Positions 1-9,595 of a DNA stretch of 64,000 bases are shown piece after piece; position 1 is the first letter of the stretch, and every line of letters begins with the position of its first letter. Under the pieces are notes generated by a model that did no database searches, had not been told where the DNA came from, and saw nothing but the letters and a program-made list of their open reading frames with translations. The stretch comes from Pseudomonas gingeri (GTDB lineage Bacteria; Pseudomonadota; Gammaproteobacteria; Pseudomonadales; Pseudomonadaceae). The stretch lies in NCBI RefSeq assembly GCF_013385425.1, contig NZ_JACAQA010000011.1, positions 1 through 64,000 of the forward strand, in the 5' to 3' direction. A program made the translations under genes and the position numbers.

Positions 1-55
1 AAGCAGTTGGGGTTTTGTTTTTCGGGCGCGAAAATGTCGCAAGACTCGAGGGCCT

Positions 56-146
56 CTTCGCGGGCAAGCCCGGCTCCTACAGTACGTCGTCGTTCACCGA
101 TCTTGTGTACGGCACAGGACTGTAGGAGCTGGGCTTGCCCGCGAAG
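56..146. repeat. REP doublet (inverted pair) upstream of recC
   Basis: Two near-complementary arms of about 27 bases (56-83 and 119-146), carrying CTTCGCGGGCAAGC and its complement GCTTGCCCGCGAAG, flank a spacer of about 35 bases. This is the REPIN/REP-doublet form common in fluorescent pseudomonads. It is one of eight such elements in the window. The rest of 1-240 holds no convincing gene, only the leader and an AAGGAAG ribosome binding site in front of recC. Confidence 0.85.
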
Positions 147-240
147 ACGGCCGAATAGGCGCTGCAAGGCTCAAGAGGGATCGCCTGCGCCGGAGGTGTT
201 AAAGTCCTGCTTTCGTTTTGAATTCTCCAAGGAAGTCGGC

Positions 241-3200
241 ATGCCGGACGCCACCTCACTCAACCCCGCCTTCATGGTGGTGCAGAGCAACAGCCCCGAG
301 GAACTGCGCAGCCTGGTGATCAACGTGATGCGACGTTATCCCCTGGCGCCCCTGGAGAACGAAATCGCCCTGGTGCAGAGCAACGGCATCGCCCAGTGGC
401 TGAAACTCGCCCTGGCCGAAGACCCGGAAGGCGACGACCAGGGCGGCTGCGGCATCGCCGCCGCCATCGACGTGCAACTGCCCGGCAGCTTTATGTGGCA
501 GCTCTACCGCAGGGTCCTGGGGCGCGACGAGATCCCGGCCAAATCCCTGCTCGACAAGGGCCCGCTGACCTGGCGCCTGATGCGCCTGCTGCCGGAACTG
601 ATCGACCAGCCGCACTTCGAGCCGCTGCAACGCTTCCTCACCCACGACACCGACCTGCGCAAGCGCTACCAGCTGGCCGAGCGCCTCGCCGACCTGTTCG
701 ACCAATACCAGGTCTACCGCGCTGACTGGCTGGAAGACTGGGCTGCCGGCCGCCATCAACTGCGCAGCGGTCGCGGCGAGATCAAACCGCTGCCGCCCGC
801 CAATTGCTGGCAAGCCGAGCTCTGGCGCGCATTGCTGCTGGACGTCGGTGAGTCGGGGATGGCCCAAAGCCGCGCCGGCGTGCACCAGCGCTTTATCGAA
901 CGGATCAACCAGCTGCAAAGCGCACCACCAGGCCTGCCGCCGCGAGTCATCGTATTCGGTATCTCCTCGCTGCCCGCCCAGGCCCTCGAAGCCCTCGCCG
1001 GACTGGCCCGTTTCAGCCAGGTGCTGCTCTGCGTGCACAACCCCTGTCGCCATCACTGGTCCGATATCGTCGCCGACAAGGACCTGCTGCGTAACCAATA
1101 CAAACGCCAGACCCGCAAAGCCGGGATGCCCCTGGCCCTCGACCCGCAAACCCTGCACCAGCACGCGCACCCGCTGCTGGCCGCGTGGGGCAAGCAGGGC
1201 CGCGACTATATCAACCTGCTGGACAGCTACGACGATCCCGCCAGCTACCGCGCGGCTTTCCGCGATGGTCGTATCGACCTGTTCAGCGACAGCACGCCGA
1301 CAACCCTGCTCAATCAATTGCAGGACGATATCCTCGAGCTGCGCCCGCTCAACGAAACCCGCGAGCACTGGCCGGCGATCGACCTCGAGCACGACCCGTC
1401 GATCCGTTTCCATATCGCCCACAGCGCCCAGCGTGAAGTGGAGATCCTCCACGACCAACTGCTCGAACGCTTCAGTGCCGAGCCGGACCTGCGACCGCGT
1501 GACATCATTGTCATGGTCCCGGATATCGACAGCTATGCGCCGCATATCCGCGCGGTGTTCGGCCAGCTCGAACGCAACGATCCACGTTTTATCCCCTTCA
1601 CCCTGGCCGACCAGGGCCAGCGTGGTCGCGACCCGTTGCTGATTGCCGTCGAACATCTGCTCAAGCTGCCCGATAGTCGTTTCCCGGTCAGCGAGATCCT
1701 CGACCTGCTGGATGTCCCGGCCTTGCGCGCGCGCTTCAATGTGCAGGAACGTGACCTGCCGACCCTGCATCGCTGGATTGAAGGCGCCGGCGTGCGCTGG
1801 GGCATGAACGCCGAACAACGCGCCGGCCTCGGCCTGCCCGATGCTCTGGAACAGAACAGCTGGCAGTTCGGCTTGCGCCGCATGCTGTTGGGCTATGCAG
1901 TCGGCAGTGGCGAAGCCTGCGAAGGTATCGAACCCTACGACGAAATCGGCGGCCTTGACGCCGCCTTGATCGGCCCATTGGTGGCCCTGCTCGACGCCCT
2001 GGAAATCGCCCATCAGGAACTCTCCGAGCCGGCACTTCCCCAGCAATGGGGCGAGCGCCTGCATGCACTGATCCAGTTGTTTTTCCTCGCCAGCACCGAA
2101 CACGACGACTATCTGCTGATCCAGCTCGAACAGCTGCGCGCCGACTGGCTGGAAACCTGCGAAGCCGTCAACCTGCAAGAAATCCTGCCGCTGACCGTGG
2201 TCCGCGAAGCCTGGCTGGCCGGCCTCGACCAGGGCCGGCTGTCCCAGCGCTTCCTCGCCGGCGCGGTGAACTTCTGTACCCTGATGCCGATGCGTGCGAT
2301 CCCGTTCAAGCTGGTCTGCCTGCTGGGCATGAACGACGGCGACTACCCCCGTGCGCAGCCACCCCTGGACTTCGACCTGATGGGCAGCGACTACCGCCCC
2401 GGTGATCGCTCGCGACGGGAAGACGATCGCTACCTGTTGCTCGAAGCCCTGCTCTCGGCCCGGCATCAGCTCTATATCAGCTGGGTCGGTCACAGCATCC
2501 GCGACAACAGCGAGCGTCCGGCCTCGGTCCTGATCGGCCAGCTACGCGACCATCTCGCCGCGGGCTGGCGATTGCCGGACGGCGACGGTGAGCAACTGCT
2601 GCAAGCCCTGACCCAGGCACATCCGCTGCAACCCTTCAGCGCCCGTTATTTCCACGACAGCCATGCCGAATTGTTCAGCTATGCCCGCGAATGGCAGCAA
2701 TTGCACGAGACCCAGGGCCCGAACGAAATCAGTGCCGAACTCGACGCCTACCAACAGGACGAGCCACTGACCCTGGCCCAGCTCCAGGATTTCCTGCGCA
2801 ATCCCGTCCGGCACTTTTTCAGCCAGCGCCTGAAAGTCTTCTTCGAAGCGGCCCAGGCACCCTTGGCCGACGAGGAACCGTTCGTGCTCGATGCCCTGCA
2901 ACGCTACAGCCTCAGCGACAGCCTGCTGCAAGCGGCGCTGCTCCAGGCGGACAACCCGGACGAGGCCCTGCAGCACCAGGCCCGGCGGTTACAAGCCAGC
3001 GGCCTGCTGCCCATGGCCGGTTTCGGCGAATTGCTGCAACACGAACTGATCGAACCGCTGCCGGATTTGCTGCAACGTTATCAACAACTGCTCAGCCTCT
3101 GGCCGACCCCACTGACCAGTGCCGTGCCCGTCGCCTTTGACACCAGCGCCACCCGGGTGGAAGGCTGGCTGAGCGGTTTGCATCAACGCAGTGACGGCGG

Positions 3201-3699
3201 CCTGCTCGCCGTGACCACCATCCCCAACAGCATCGGCTCGATCAAGACGCGCAAATGGCACCGTCTGACCAAGCCCTGGGTCGAGCACCTGGTGGCCTGT
3301 GCCTGCGGACTGTCGATGACCACGGCCCTGGTGGCCAGCGACGACACCCTGCTGCTGCCGCCGTTCGAAGCGCCGCGTGCCGCCGAGATCCTCGGCAACC
3401 TGCTGCTGGCCTGGCAGTCCGGCATGCGCCGTCCGCTGCCGGTCGCGGTGAAGACCGCCTTTGCCTGGCTCTCCCAGCCGGACCCGCTCAAGGCGCAGGA
3501 CGCGGCGCGCAAGGCCTATGACGGCGACGGTGTGAACAGCGAAGGCGAGCGTCGGGAAAGCGCGGCCCTGGCCCGCCAGTTCGCCGACTACAACGCGCTG
3601 ATTGCCAGCGAGGAATTCGAAGGTTGGTGCGATGCACTCTATCGGCCGCTGTTCGAAGCGCCGTGGCGTTCCCTCGCTGCCGAGGAGGCGCGCTCATGA
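241..3699 (+). CDS. recC: RecC, exodeoxyribonuclease V gamma subunit
   Basis: This 1152-residue protein is RecC of the RecBCD helicase-nuclease, which processes double-strand breaks. In the family, RecC holds the split DNA strands and recognises Chi through an inactivated helicase/nuclease fold. The N-terminus (FMVVQSNSPEEL, then LENEIALVQSNGIAQWL) is typical of RecC, and the length is close to E. coli RecC (about 1120). The ATG at 241 was chosen because AAGGAAG lies just upstream and RecC-like sequence starts there; the frame is open further 5' but that stretch crosses a REP doublet. The stop overlaps the recB start as ATGA, implying translational coupling. Confidence 0.96.
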   Translation: MPDATSLNPAFMVVQSNSPEELRSLVINVMRRYPLAPLENEIALVQSNGIAQWLKLALAEDPEGDDQGGCGIAAAIDVQLPGSFMWQLYRRVLGRDEIPAKSLLDKGPLTWRLMRLLPELIDQPHFEPLQRFLTHDTDLRKRYQLAERLADLFDQYQVYRADWLEDWAAGRHQLRSGRGEIKPLPPANCWQAELWRALLLDVGESGMAQSRAGVHQRFIERINQLQSAPPGLPPRVIVFGISSLPAQALEALAGLARFSQVLLCVHNPCRHHWSDIVADKDLLRNQYKRQTRKAGMPLALDPQTLHQHAHPLLAAWGKQGRDYINLLDSYDDPASYRAAFRDGRIDLFSDSTPTTLLNQLQDDILELRPLNETREHWPAIDLEHDPSIRFHIAHSAQREVEILHDQLLERFSAEPDLRPRDIIVMVPDIDSYAPHIRAVFGQLERNDPRFIPFTLADQGQRGRDPLLIAVEHLLKLPDSRFPVSEILDLLDVPALRARFNVQERDLPTLHRWIEGAGVRWGMNAEQRAGLGLPDALEQNSWQFGLRRMLLGYAVGSGEACEGIEPYDEIGGLDAALIGPLVALLDALEIAHQELSEPALPQQWGERLHALIQLFFLASTEHDDYLLIQLEQLRADWLETCEAVNLQEILPLTVVREAWLAGLDQGRLSQRFLAGAVNFCTLMPMRAIPFKLVCLLGMNDGDYPRAQPPLDFDLMGSDYRPGDRSRREDDRYLLLEALLSARHQLYISWVGHSIRDNSERPASVLIGQLRDHLAAGWRLPDGDGEQLLQALTQAHPLQPFSARYFHDSHAELFSYAREWQQLHETQGPNEISAELDAYQQDEPLTLAQLQDFLRNPVRHFFSQRLKVFFEAAQAPLADEEPFVLDALQRYSLSDSLLQAALLQADNPDEALQHQARRLQASGLLPMAGFGELLQHELIEPLPDLLQRYQQLLSLWPTPLTSAVPVAFDTSATRVEGWLSGLHQRSDGGLLAVTTIPNSIGSIKTRKWHRLTKPWVEHLVACACGLSMTTALVASDDTLLLPPFEAPRAAEILGNLLLAWQSGMRRPLPVAVKTAFAWLSQPDPLKAQDAARKAYDGDGVNSEGERRESAALARQFADYNALIASEEFEGWCDALYRPLFEAPWRSLAAEEARS

Positions 3700-6600
3700 C
3701 CGACAACAAGACCCCCCTGGCGCTGGCCTTTCCGCTGCGCGGCAGCCAACTGATCGAAGCCAGTGCCGGCACCGGCAAGACCTTCACCATCTCCGCGCTC
3801 TACCTGCGCCTGGTCCTCGGCCATGGCGGCGAGGACTCGGGGTTCGGCCGCGAATTGCTGCCGCCGCAAATCCTCGTGGTGACCTTTACCGATGCCGCCA
3901 CCCAGGAACTGCGCGACCGCATCCGCACCCGCCTGGCGGAAGCCGCACGGTTCTTCCGCGACGAGATCCCGGCCACCGATGCATTGATCGCCCAACTGCG
4001 TGACGAATACCCGGTCGAACACTGGCCGGCCTGTGCCAATCGCCTGGATATCGCCGCCCAATGGATGGACGAAGCGGCGGTATCGACGATCCACGGCTGG
4101 TGCCAGCGCATGCTGCGCGAACACGCCTTCGACAGCGGCAGCCTGTTTACCCAGACCCTGGAAACCGACCACAGCGAACTGCTGGGCGAAGTGCTGCGCG
4201 ATTACTGGCGGCTGTTCTGCTACAAGATGCACGGCGATGCGTTGAACTGGGTCCGGGCCAATTGGGGCGGCCCGGCGACACTGTTGCCCCGGGTGCGGGC
4301 CCTGTTCGGCAGCGAGCGACGCAACGACAACCTGCAAGAGCCGGCCGAGCTGATCGAGGCCTGTATTCAGGAACGTCGCCAGGCCCTGGTGCAACTCAAG
4401 GCGCCCTGGCGACAATGGGCCGCTGAACTGCGGGATATCTGCCTGCAAGGCGTGGCGAACAAGACCGTCGACGGTCGCAAGATGCAGGCGCGCTACTTCG
4501 AGCCCTGGTTCGAGAAGCTCAGCGCCTGGGCCGAGGACGAGACCCAGGAGCAACTGGATATCGGCACCGGCTTCAGCCGTCTGACCGCCGCGGGCCTGGC
4601 CGAAGCCTGGAAGGGTGAGCCGCCGAGCCACCCGGGCCTCGACGCCATGGCCGGCTTGAAAACCAGCCTCGATGCCTTGCCCACCCCGGACGCCGCCGTG
4701 CTCGAACACGCCGCCCGCTGGGCCGGTGCGCGCTTCGAGGAAGAGAAGCGCCGGCGCGCCGAGATGGGCTTCGACGATATGCTCCTGCGTCTCGATGCGG
4801 CGCTCCAGGCCGACGGTGGCGAGCGCCTGGCGAGCTTGATCCGTGAGCAATTCCCGGTGGCCCTGATCGACGAATTCCAGGACACCGACCCGGTGCAGTA
4901 CCGGATCTTCGAGAGTATCTACCGCATCGAGGACAACAGTCCCGAGTGCGGCCTGTTCCTGATCGGCGACCCGAAGCAGGCGATCTACGCCTTCCGTGGT
5001 GCCGATATCTACACCTACCTGCGAGCGCGCCAGGCCACCCACGGTCGCCTGCATACCCTGGGTACCAACTTCCGTTCCAGCCAGGCGATGGTCACGGCGG
5101 TCAACCATGTCTTCGAGCGTGCCGAGCAGCGCGAGCAAGGACGTGGTGCATTCCTGTTTCGCGAAGGCGATGAGAACCCGGTACCGTTTCTGCCGGTGGC
5201 TGCCCAGGGGCGCAAGGAGGTCTTGCAGATTGACGGCCAGCCCGTGGCGGCGCTCAATCTCTGGCAGTTGGCAACCGAGCAGCCGGTGTCCGGCGCGTTG
5301 TATCGCCAGCAGTTGGCCGCGGCCTGTGCCACGCGCATTGTCGAGTTGCTCAACGGTGGTCAACAGCAGCGTAGCGGTTTCGTCCGCGACGGCGTCCTCA
5401 AGGGCGTGCTGCCCTCCGATATCGCGATCCTGGTGCGTGACGGCAAGGAGGCCCAGGCGGTCCGTGGCGAGCTGGCCAGTCGCGGTGTACGCAGCGTTTA
5501 CCTCTCGGACAAGGATTCGGTGTTCGCCGCCCAGGAGGCCCATGACCTGCTGGCCTGGCTCAAGGCTTGCGCCGAGCCGGATGTCGAACGTCCGCTGCGG
5601 GCGGCCCTGGCCTGCATCACCTTGAACCTGTCGCTGGCTGAACTGGAGCGCCTCAACCAGGACGAGCTGGCGTGGGAGGAGCGGGTCATGCAGTTCCGCC
5701 GCTACCGCGAGATCTGGCGCAAACAAGGCGTGTTGCCGATGCTCCGTCGGCTGATCCATGACTTCCACCTGCCCCAGGCGCTGATGACCCGCAGCGATGG
5801 CGAACGGGTGCTGACCAACTTGCTGCACCTGTCCGAACTGCTGCAACAGGCGGCCGCCGAGCTGGACGGCGAACAGGCGCTGATCCGTCATCTCGGCGAG
5901 CACCTGGCGTCTTCCGGCCAGGCCGGTGAAGAACAGATCCTGCGCCTGGAAAGCGACGAGCAACTGGTCAAGGTGGTGACCATCCACAAGTCCAAGGGCC
6001 TGGAATACCCCTTGGTGTTCCTGCCGTTTATCTGCTCGGTCAAACCGGTGGACGGCAGTCGCCTGCCGTTGCATTACCACGATGCCGAGCGCAGGGCCCA
6101 GGTCAGCCTGAAGCCTACCGCCGAGTTGATCGCCCAGGCCGACGACGAGCGCCTGGCTGAAGACTTGCGCCTGTTGTACGTGGCCCTGACCCGGGCCCGG
6201 CATGCTTGCTGGCTGGGAGTGGCCGACCTCAAGCGTGGCAACCACAATGCCTCGGTGCTGCACCTCTCGGCCCTCGGTTATCTGCTCGGTGGCGGCGCTG
6301 TGTTGGGCGAGTCCACGGGCCTTGAACGCTGGTTGCTGGACCTGCGGGAAGGTTGCCCGGCGCTGGCTTGCGAATCGCTGCCGGCGGCCACCGTCGAAGC
6401 CTTCCAGCCGCCGCGCAATGAAGCCCTCTTGCTCGCCCCGCGCCTGCCCAAGCGCAATGCCTCCGAGTACTGGTGGATCGCCTCCTACAGCGCCTTGCGC
6501 ATCGGTGAGGCGCAGAGTGCTGACACCGACGAAGCACCGGAAAGCCCCCAGGCGCAAAAACTCTTCGACGACGAACGTCTCGATCCGGCCGCACCCCGCG

Positions 6601-7382
6601 ACCTGGTGCCGAGCGGTAGCGATATTCACCGTTTCCCCCGTGGCCCGAACCCCGGCACCTTTCTCCACGGCCTGCTCGAATGGGCCGGTGACGAAGGCTT
6701 TGATGCCGATCGCACATTGATCGAAAAGGCCGTTGCGCCACGCTGCAATCTGCGGGGCTGGAAAGGCTGGATCACAGCCCTGAGCGATTGGCTCGCCGAT
6801 CTGCTGCAAACCCCTTTGCGCCTGGGCAACGATCAACCGCCGGTGGTCTTCCAGGACCTGAAGGCCTACCGGGTGGAGATGGAGTTCTGGTTCGCCAGCC
6901 ACACGGTGGATGTGCTCAAGGTCGACGAGCTGGTGCGCCGCCATACCCATGGCGGCGTCGCCCGGGCCAAGGCCGAGCCGGTCCTGCTCAATGGCATGTT
7001 CAAGGGCTTTATCGACCTGACGTTCGAGCACCAGGGGCGCTACTACGTGGCCGACTATAAATCCAACTGGCTGGGCGCCGATGACGCGGCCTATACCGAG
7101 CAGGCCATGAACCTGTCGATCCTCGACAACCGCTACGACCTGCAATACGTGCTCTACCTGCTGGCCCTGCATCGCCAGCTCAAGGTGCGGCTGCCGGATT
7201 ACGACTACGACCTGCATATGGGCGGGGCCTTGTACCTGTTCCTGCGGGGTACCCGGGCGCCGAGCCAGGGGGTGTTTTTCACCCGCCCGCCGCGGGAGCT
7301 GATCGAGCACCTGGACCTGCTGTTCCAGGGTAAACCGGTGCCTCGCGGCGAGCCCGTCTGGGAGCAGGGGAGTCTGTTATGA
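3696..7382 (+). CDS. recB: RecB, exodeoxyribonuclease V beta subunit (helicase-nuclease)
   Basis: This 1228-residue protein is the 3'-5' helicase and the only nuclease of RecBCD. Walker A (SAGTGKTFT, about residues 23-31) and a UvrD-type Walker B (LIDEFQDTD) are visible. A C-terminal nuclease motif (GFIDLTF followed by ADYKSNWLG) carries the aspartates and lysine of the RecB nuclease centre. The start at 3696 overlaps the recC stop (ATGA) and gives the expected N-terminus; the open frame further 5' lies inside recC. The stop again overlaps recD as ATGA. All key motifs appear intact, so the enzyme should be active. Confidence 0.97.
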   Translation: MTDNKTPLALAFPLRGSQLIEASAGTGKTFTISALYLRLVLGHGGEDSGFGRELLPPQILVVTFTDAATQELRDRIRTRLAEAARFFRDEIPATDALIAQLRDEYPVEHWPACANRLDIAAQWMDEAAVSTIHGWCQRMLREHAFDSGSLFTQTLETDHSELLGEVLRDYWRLFCYKMHGDALNWVRANWGGPATLLPRVRALFGSERRNDNLQEPAELIEACIQERRQALVQLKAPWRQWAAELRDICLQGVANKTVDGRKMQARYFEPWFEKLSAWAEDETQEQLDIGTGFSRLTAAGLAEAWKGEPPSHPGLDAMAGLKTSLDALPTPDAAVLEHAARWAGARFEEEKRRRAEMGFDDMLLRLDAALQADGGERLASLIREQFPVALIDEFQDTDPVQYRIFESIYRIEDNSPECGLFLIGDPKQAIYAFRGADIYTYLRARQATHGRLHTLGTNFRSSQAMVTAVNHVFERAEQREQGRGAFLFREGDENPVPFLPVAAQGRKEVLQIDGQPVAALNLWQLATEQPVSGALYRQQLAAACATRIVELLNGGQQQRSGFVRDGVLKGVLPSDIAILVRDGKEAQAVRGELASRGVRSVYLSDKDSVFAAQEAHDLLAWLKACAEPDVERPLRAALACITLNLSLAELERLNQDELAWEERVMQFRRYREIWRKQGVLPMLRRLIHDFHLPQALMTRSDGERVLTNLLHLSELLQQAAAELDGEQALIRHLGEHLASSGQAGEEQILRLESDEQLVKVVTIHKSKGLEYPLVFLPFICSVKPVDGSRLPLHYHDAERRAQVSLKPTAELIAQADDERLAEDLRLLYVALTRARHACWLGVADLKRGNHNASVLHLSALGYLLGGGAVLGESTGLERWLLDLREGCPALACESLPAATVEAFQPPRNEALLLAPRLPKRNASEYWWIASYSALRIGEAQSADTDEAPESPQAQKLFDDERLDPAAPRDLVPSGSDIHRFPRGPNPGTFLHGLLEWAGDEGFDADRTLIEKAVAPRCNLRGWKGWITALSDWLADLLQTPLRLGNDQPPVVFQDLKAYRVEMEFWFASHTVDVLKVDELVRRHTHGGVARAKAEPVLLNGMFKGFIDLTFEHQGRYYVADYKSNWLGADDAAYTEQAMNLSILDNRYDLQYVLYLLALHRQLKVRLPDYDYDLHMGGALYLFLRGTRAPSQGVFFTRPPRELIEHLDLLFQGKPVPRGEPVWEQGSLL

Positions 7383-9481
7383 AACGTTCTTTTTCGGAAA
7401 TCCTGCCGACGGCGCTGAGCGACGACAGCCTGGCTGAACTGACGCCCCTGAGCCGCGCGGCGGACTTGTTGTTGCTGTTGGAGCGCTGGGTCGAACGGGG
7501 TTGGTTGCGGGCGCTGGACAAGGCCTTCGTGGCCTTTCTCCATGAACTCGATCCCGAGGCCGATCCGCTGGTGCTGCTGGCGGCAGCGCTGACCAGCCAC
7601 CAGTTGGGCCATGGGCATGTCTGCCTCGATCTGTTCGCCACCTTGCAGGAGCCGGACTTCGCCCTGTCCTTGCCGCCGGAAGGTGATGTTCAGAGTGGGG
7701 CATTGCTGCTGCCGTCGCAGTTGCTGGTGGCCCTGGATGGCGAGCACTGGTGTCGGGCACTGCAAACAAGTTCGCTGGTGGCGCTGGCGGACGATGCGGG
7801 CATCGAGGCGGCCCAGCGTCCACTGGTACTCAGCGGGCGACGCCTGTACCTGCGTCGCTACTGGTCTTACGAACGGCGTATCGATGAGGCCCTGCGCCGG
7901 CGCCTGGCGGAACAGGAAGAGACCCCGGATGACCTGGCGCAACGCCTGACCGCACTGTTCGGCGCGGCGCAGCCCGGTGCGCTTATCGATTGGCAGAAAC
8001 TCGCTTGTGCCCTGGCTACCCGGGGAGCATTCAGCATCGTTACCGGTGGCCCCGGCACGGGCAAGACCACCACCGTGGTGCGCCTGCTGGCCTTGCTCCA
8101 GGCGCCGGCGGTGGCGGCGGGAAAACCCCTGCGCATCCGCCTGGCGGCACCCACCGGCAAGGCCGCCGCGCGGCTGACCGAATCCATCAGTGCCCAGGTG
8201 CGCTCGCTGGAGATCGACGATGGCGTGCGCGGCAAGATCCCCAGCGACGTCACCACCGTGCACCGTCTGCTGGGTAGCCGGCCGGGCACCCGGCACTTCC
8301 GCCACAATGCGGGCAACCGCCTGCCGCTGGATGTACTGGTGGTGGACGAGGCGTCGATGATCGACCTGGAAATGATGGCCAATCTGCTCGATGCCTTGCC
8401 GGATCATGCCCGGCTGGTGCTGCTGGGCGACAAGGACCAGTTGGCCTCGGTGGAAGCCGGTGCGGTACTGGGGGATCTGTGTCGGGATGCCGAGGAGGGT
8501 TGGTACGGCGCGGGGACCCGTGGCTGGCTGCAAGCGGTCAGCGGCGAGGACTTGAGCGGCAGCGGTTTGCAGGAAGACCTGGACGACAGCCATCCACTGG
8601 CCCAGCAGGTGGTGATGTTGCGGCACTCCCGGCGCTTCGGCGAAGGCAGCGGTATCGGCCAACTGGCCCGCCTGGTCAATCGCCAGTCGGCGGACGAGGC
8701 GCGGGCGCTGCTGGCGGCCGGCAGTCACGCGGACCTGTTTGCACTGTCGCTCAAGGGCGAGCAGGACAGGCAGTTCGAGCGTTTGGTGCTGGACGGCCAG
8801 GGCACCGGCCCGAAAGGTTACCGGCACTACCTGGGGGTACTGCGTAGTCGGCGTCCGGATGCCGGCACCGATCTGGCGGATGCGCGCTGGACCGATTGGG
8901 CGCGCACGGTGCTCCAGGCTTTCGACGAGTTCCAGTTGCTCTGTGCCGTGCGCAAGGGGCCCTGGGGCGTCGAAGGGTTGAACCAGCGGATTACCTCGGC
9001 GTTGTTTGCCCATCGGCTGATCGACAGCGACCAGCATTGGTACGAAGGGCGCCCGGTGCTGATGACCCGCAACGATTACGGCCTGGGTTTGATGAACGGC
9101 GATATCGGCATTGCCTTGAAACTGCCGGAGCGCGACGGACCCGAAGCCGGCCAGCCGGTGTTGAGGGTGGCCTTCCCGCGTAATGACGGGCAGGGCGGGG
9201 TGCGTTTTGTCCTGCCCAGCCGGTTGAACGATGTGGAGACGGTGTACGCCATGACGGTGCACAAGTCCCAGGGCTCGGAGTTCGCCCATACCGCCTTGAT
9301 CCTGCCGCAGGTGTTGAACCCGGTGTTGACCAAGGAATTGATCTACACCGGTATCACCCGGGCCAAGGATTGGTTCAGTTTGATCGAACCCCGTGGCGAG
9401 GTGTTCGAAGAGGCGGTGGGGCGCAAGGTCAAGCGGCTCAGTGGATTGATGCTGGAGTTGGGCGCTGAAACGGGACTTTGA
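7379..9481 (+). CDS. recD: RecD, exodeoxyribonuclease V alpha subunit (5'-3' helicase)
   Basis: This 700-residue superfamily 1B helicase is the fast 5'-3' motor of RecBCD. Walker A (GGPGTGKTTT) lies at about residue 223, Walker B is VVDEASMID, and the C-terminal helicase motif AMTVHKSQGSEF is present, followed by YTGITRAK. It is somewhat longer than E. coli RecD (about 608). Its ATG overlaps the recB stop, so recC, recB and recD form one coupled unit, unlike E. coli where ptrA lies between recC and recB. A REP doublet follows 17 bases after the stop. Confidence 0.96.
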   Translation: MKRSFSEILPTALSDDSLAELTPLSRAADLLLLLERWVERGWLRALDKAFVAFLHELDPEADPLVLLAAALTSHQLGHGHVCLDLFATLQEPDFALSLPPEGDVQSGALLLPSQLLVALDGEHWCRALQTSSLVALADDAGIEAAQRPLVLSGRRLYLRRYWSYERRIDEALRRRLAEQEETPDDLAQRLTALFGAAQPGALIDWQKLACALATRGAFSIVTGGPGTGKTTTVVRLLALLQAPAVAAGKPLRIRLAAPTGKAAARLTESISAQVRSLEIDDGVRGKIPSDVTTVHRLLGSRPGTRHFRHNAGNRLPLDVLVVDEASMIDLEMMANLLDALPDHARLVLLGDKDQLASVEAGAVLGDLCRDAEEGWYGAGTRGWLQAVSGEDLSGSGLQEDLDDSHPLAQQVVMLRHSRRFGEGSGIGQLARLVNRQSADEARALLAAGSHADLFALSLKGEQDRQFERLVLDGQGTGPKGYRHYLGVLRSRRPDAGTDLADARWTDWARTVLQAFDEFQLLCAVRKGPWGVEGLNQRITSALFAHRLIDSDQHWYEGRPVLMTRNDYGLGLMNGDIGIALKLPERDGPEAGQPVLRVAFPRNDGQGGVRFVLPSRLNDVETVYAMTVHKSQGSEFAHTALILPQVLNPVLTKELIYTGITRAKDWFSLIEPRGEVFEEAVGRKVKRLSGLMLELGAETGL

Positions 9482-9497
9482 GAGCGCCACGAACCTT

Positions 9498-9579
9498 GTA
9501 GGAGCTGGCTTGCCAGCGATGAGGCCCGAAAGTCTTGCCTCGACTATCCGGCCGCCATCGCTGGCAAGCCAGCTCCTAC
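9498..9579. repeat. REP doublet between convergent genes
   Basis: The arms GTAGGAGCTGGCTTGCCAGC (from 9498) and its complement (to 9579) form a perfect 24-base inverted pair ending in GATG/CATC. The element fills most of the space between recD and the convergent transporter gene and could act as a bidirectional transcription end. Its internal spacer closely matches that of the doublet at 34736-34823. Confidence 0.88.
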
Positions 9580-9595
9580 AGGGACGGCGTTCGCT

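Noticed and set aside
7..240. N-terminal extension of RecC from position 7
   Set aside because: The extension crosses a REP doublet, is Arg/Ser/Pro-rich and unlike RecC; the ATG at 241 has a good ribosome binding site.
3639..7310. A 1223-codon open frame on the minus strand opposite recB, and similar long antisense frames opposite recC, recD and purH
   Set aside because: They mirror the codon structure of real high-GC genes, show biased Gln/Ala/Val/Arg-rich composition and no recognisable domain, and have no ribosome binding site. They are shadow frames.
9498..9579. Insertion sequence ends or a miniature transposon
   Set aside because: Arms carry the REP core and lie as doublets without target-site duplications or a transposase; they fit REP/REPIN elements better.
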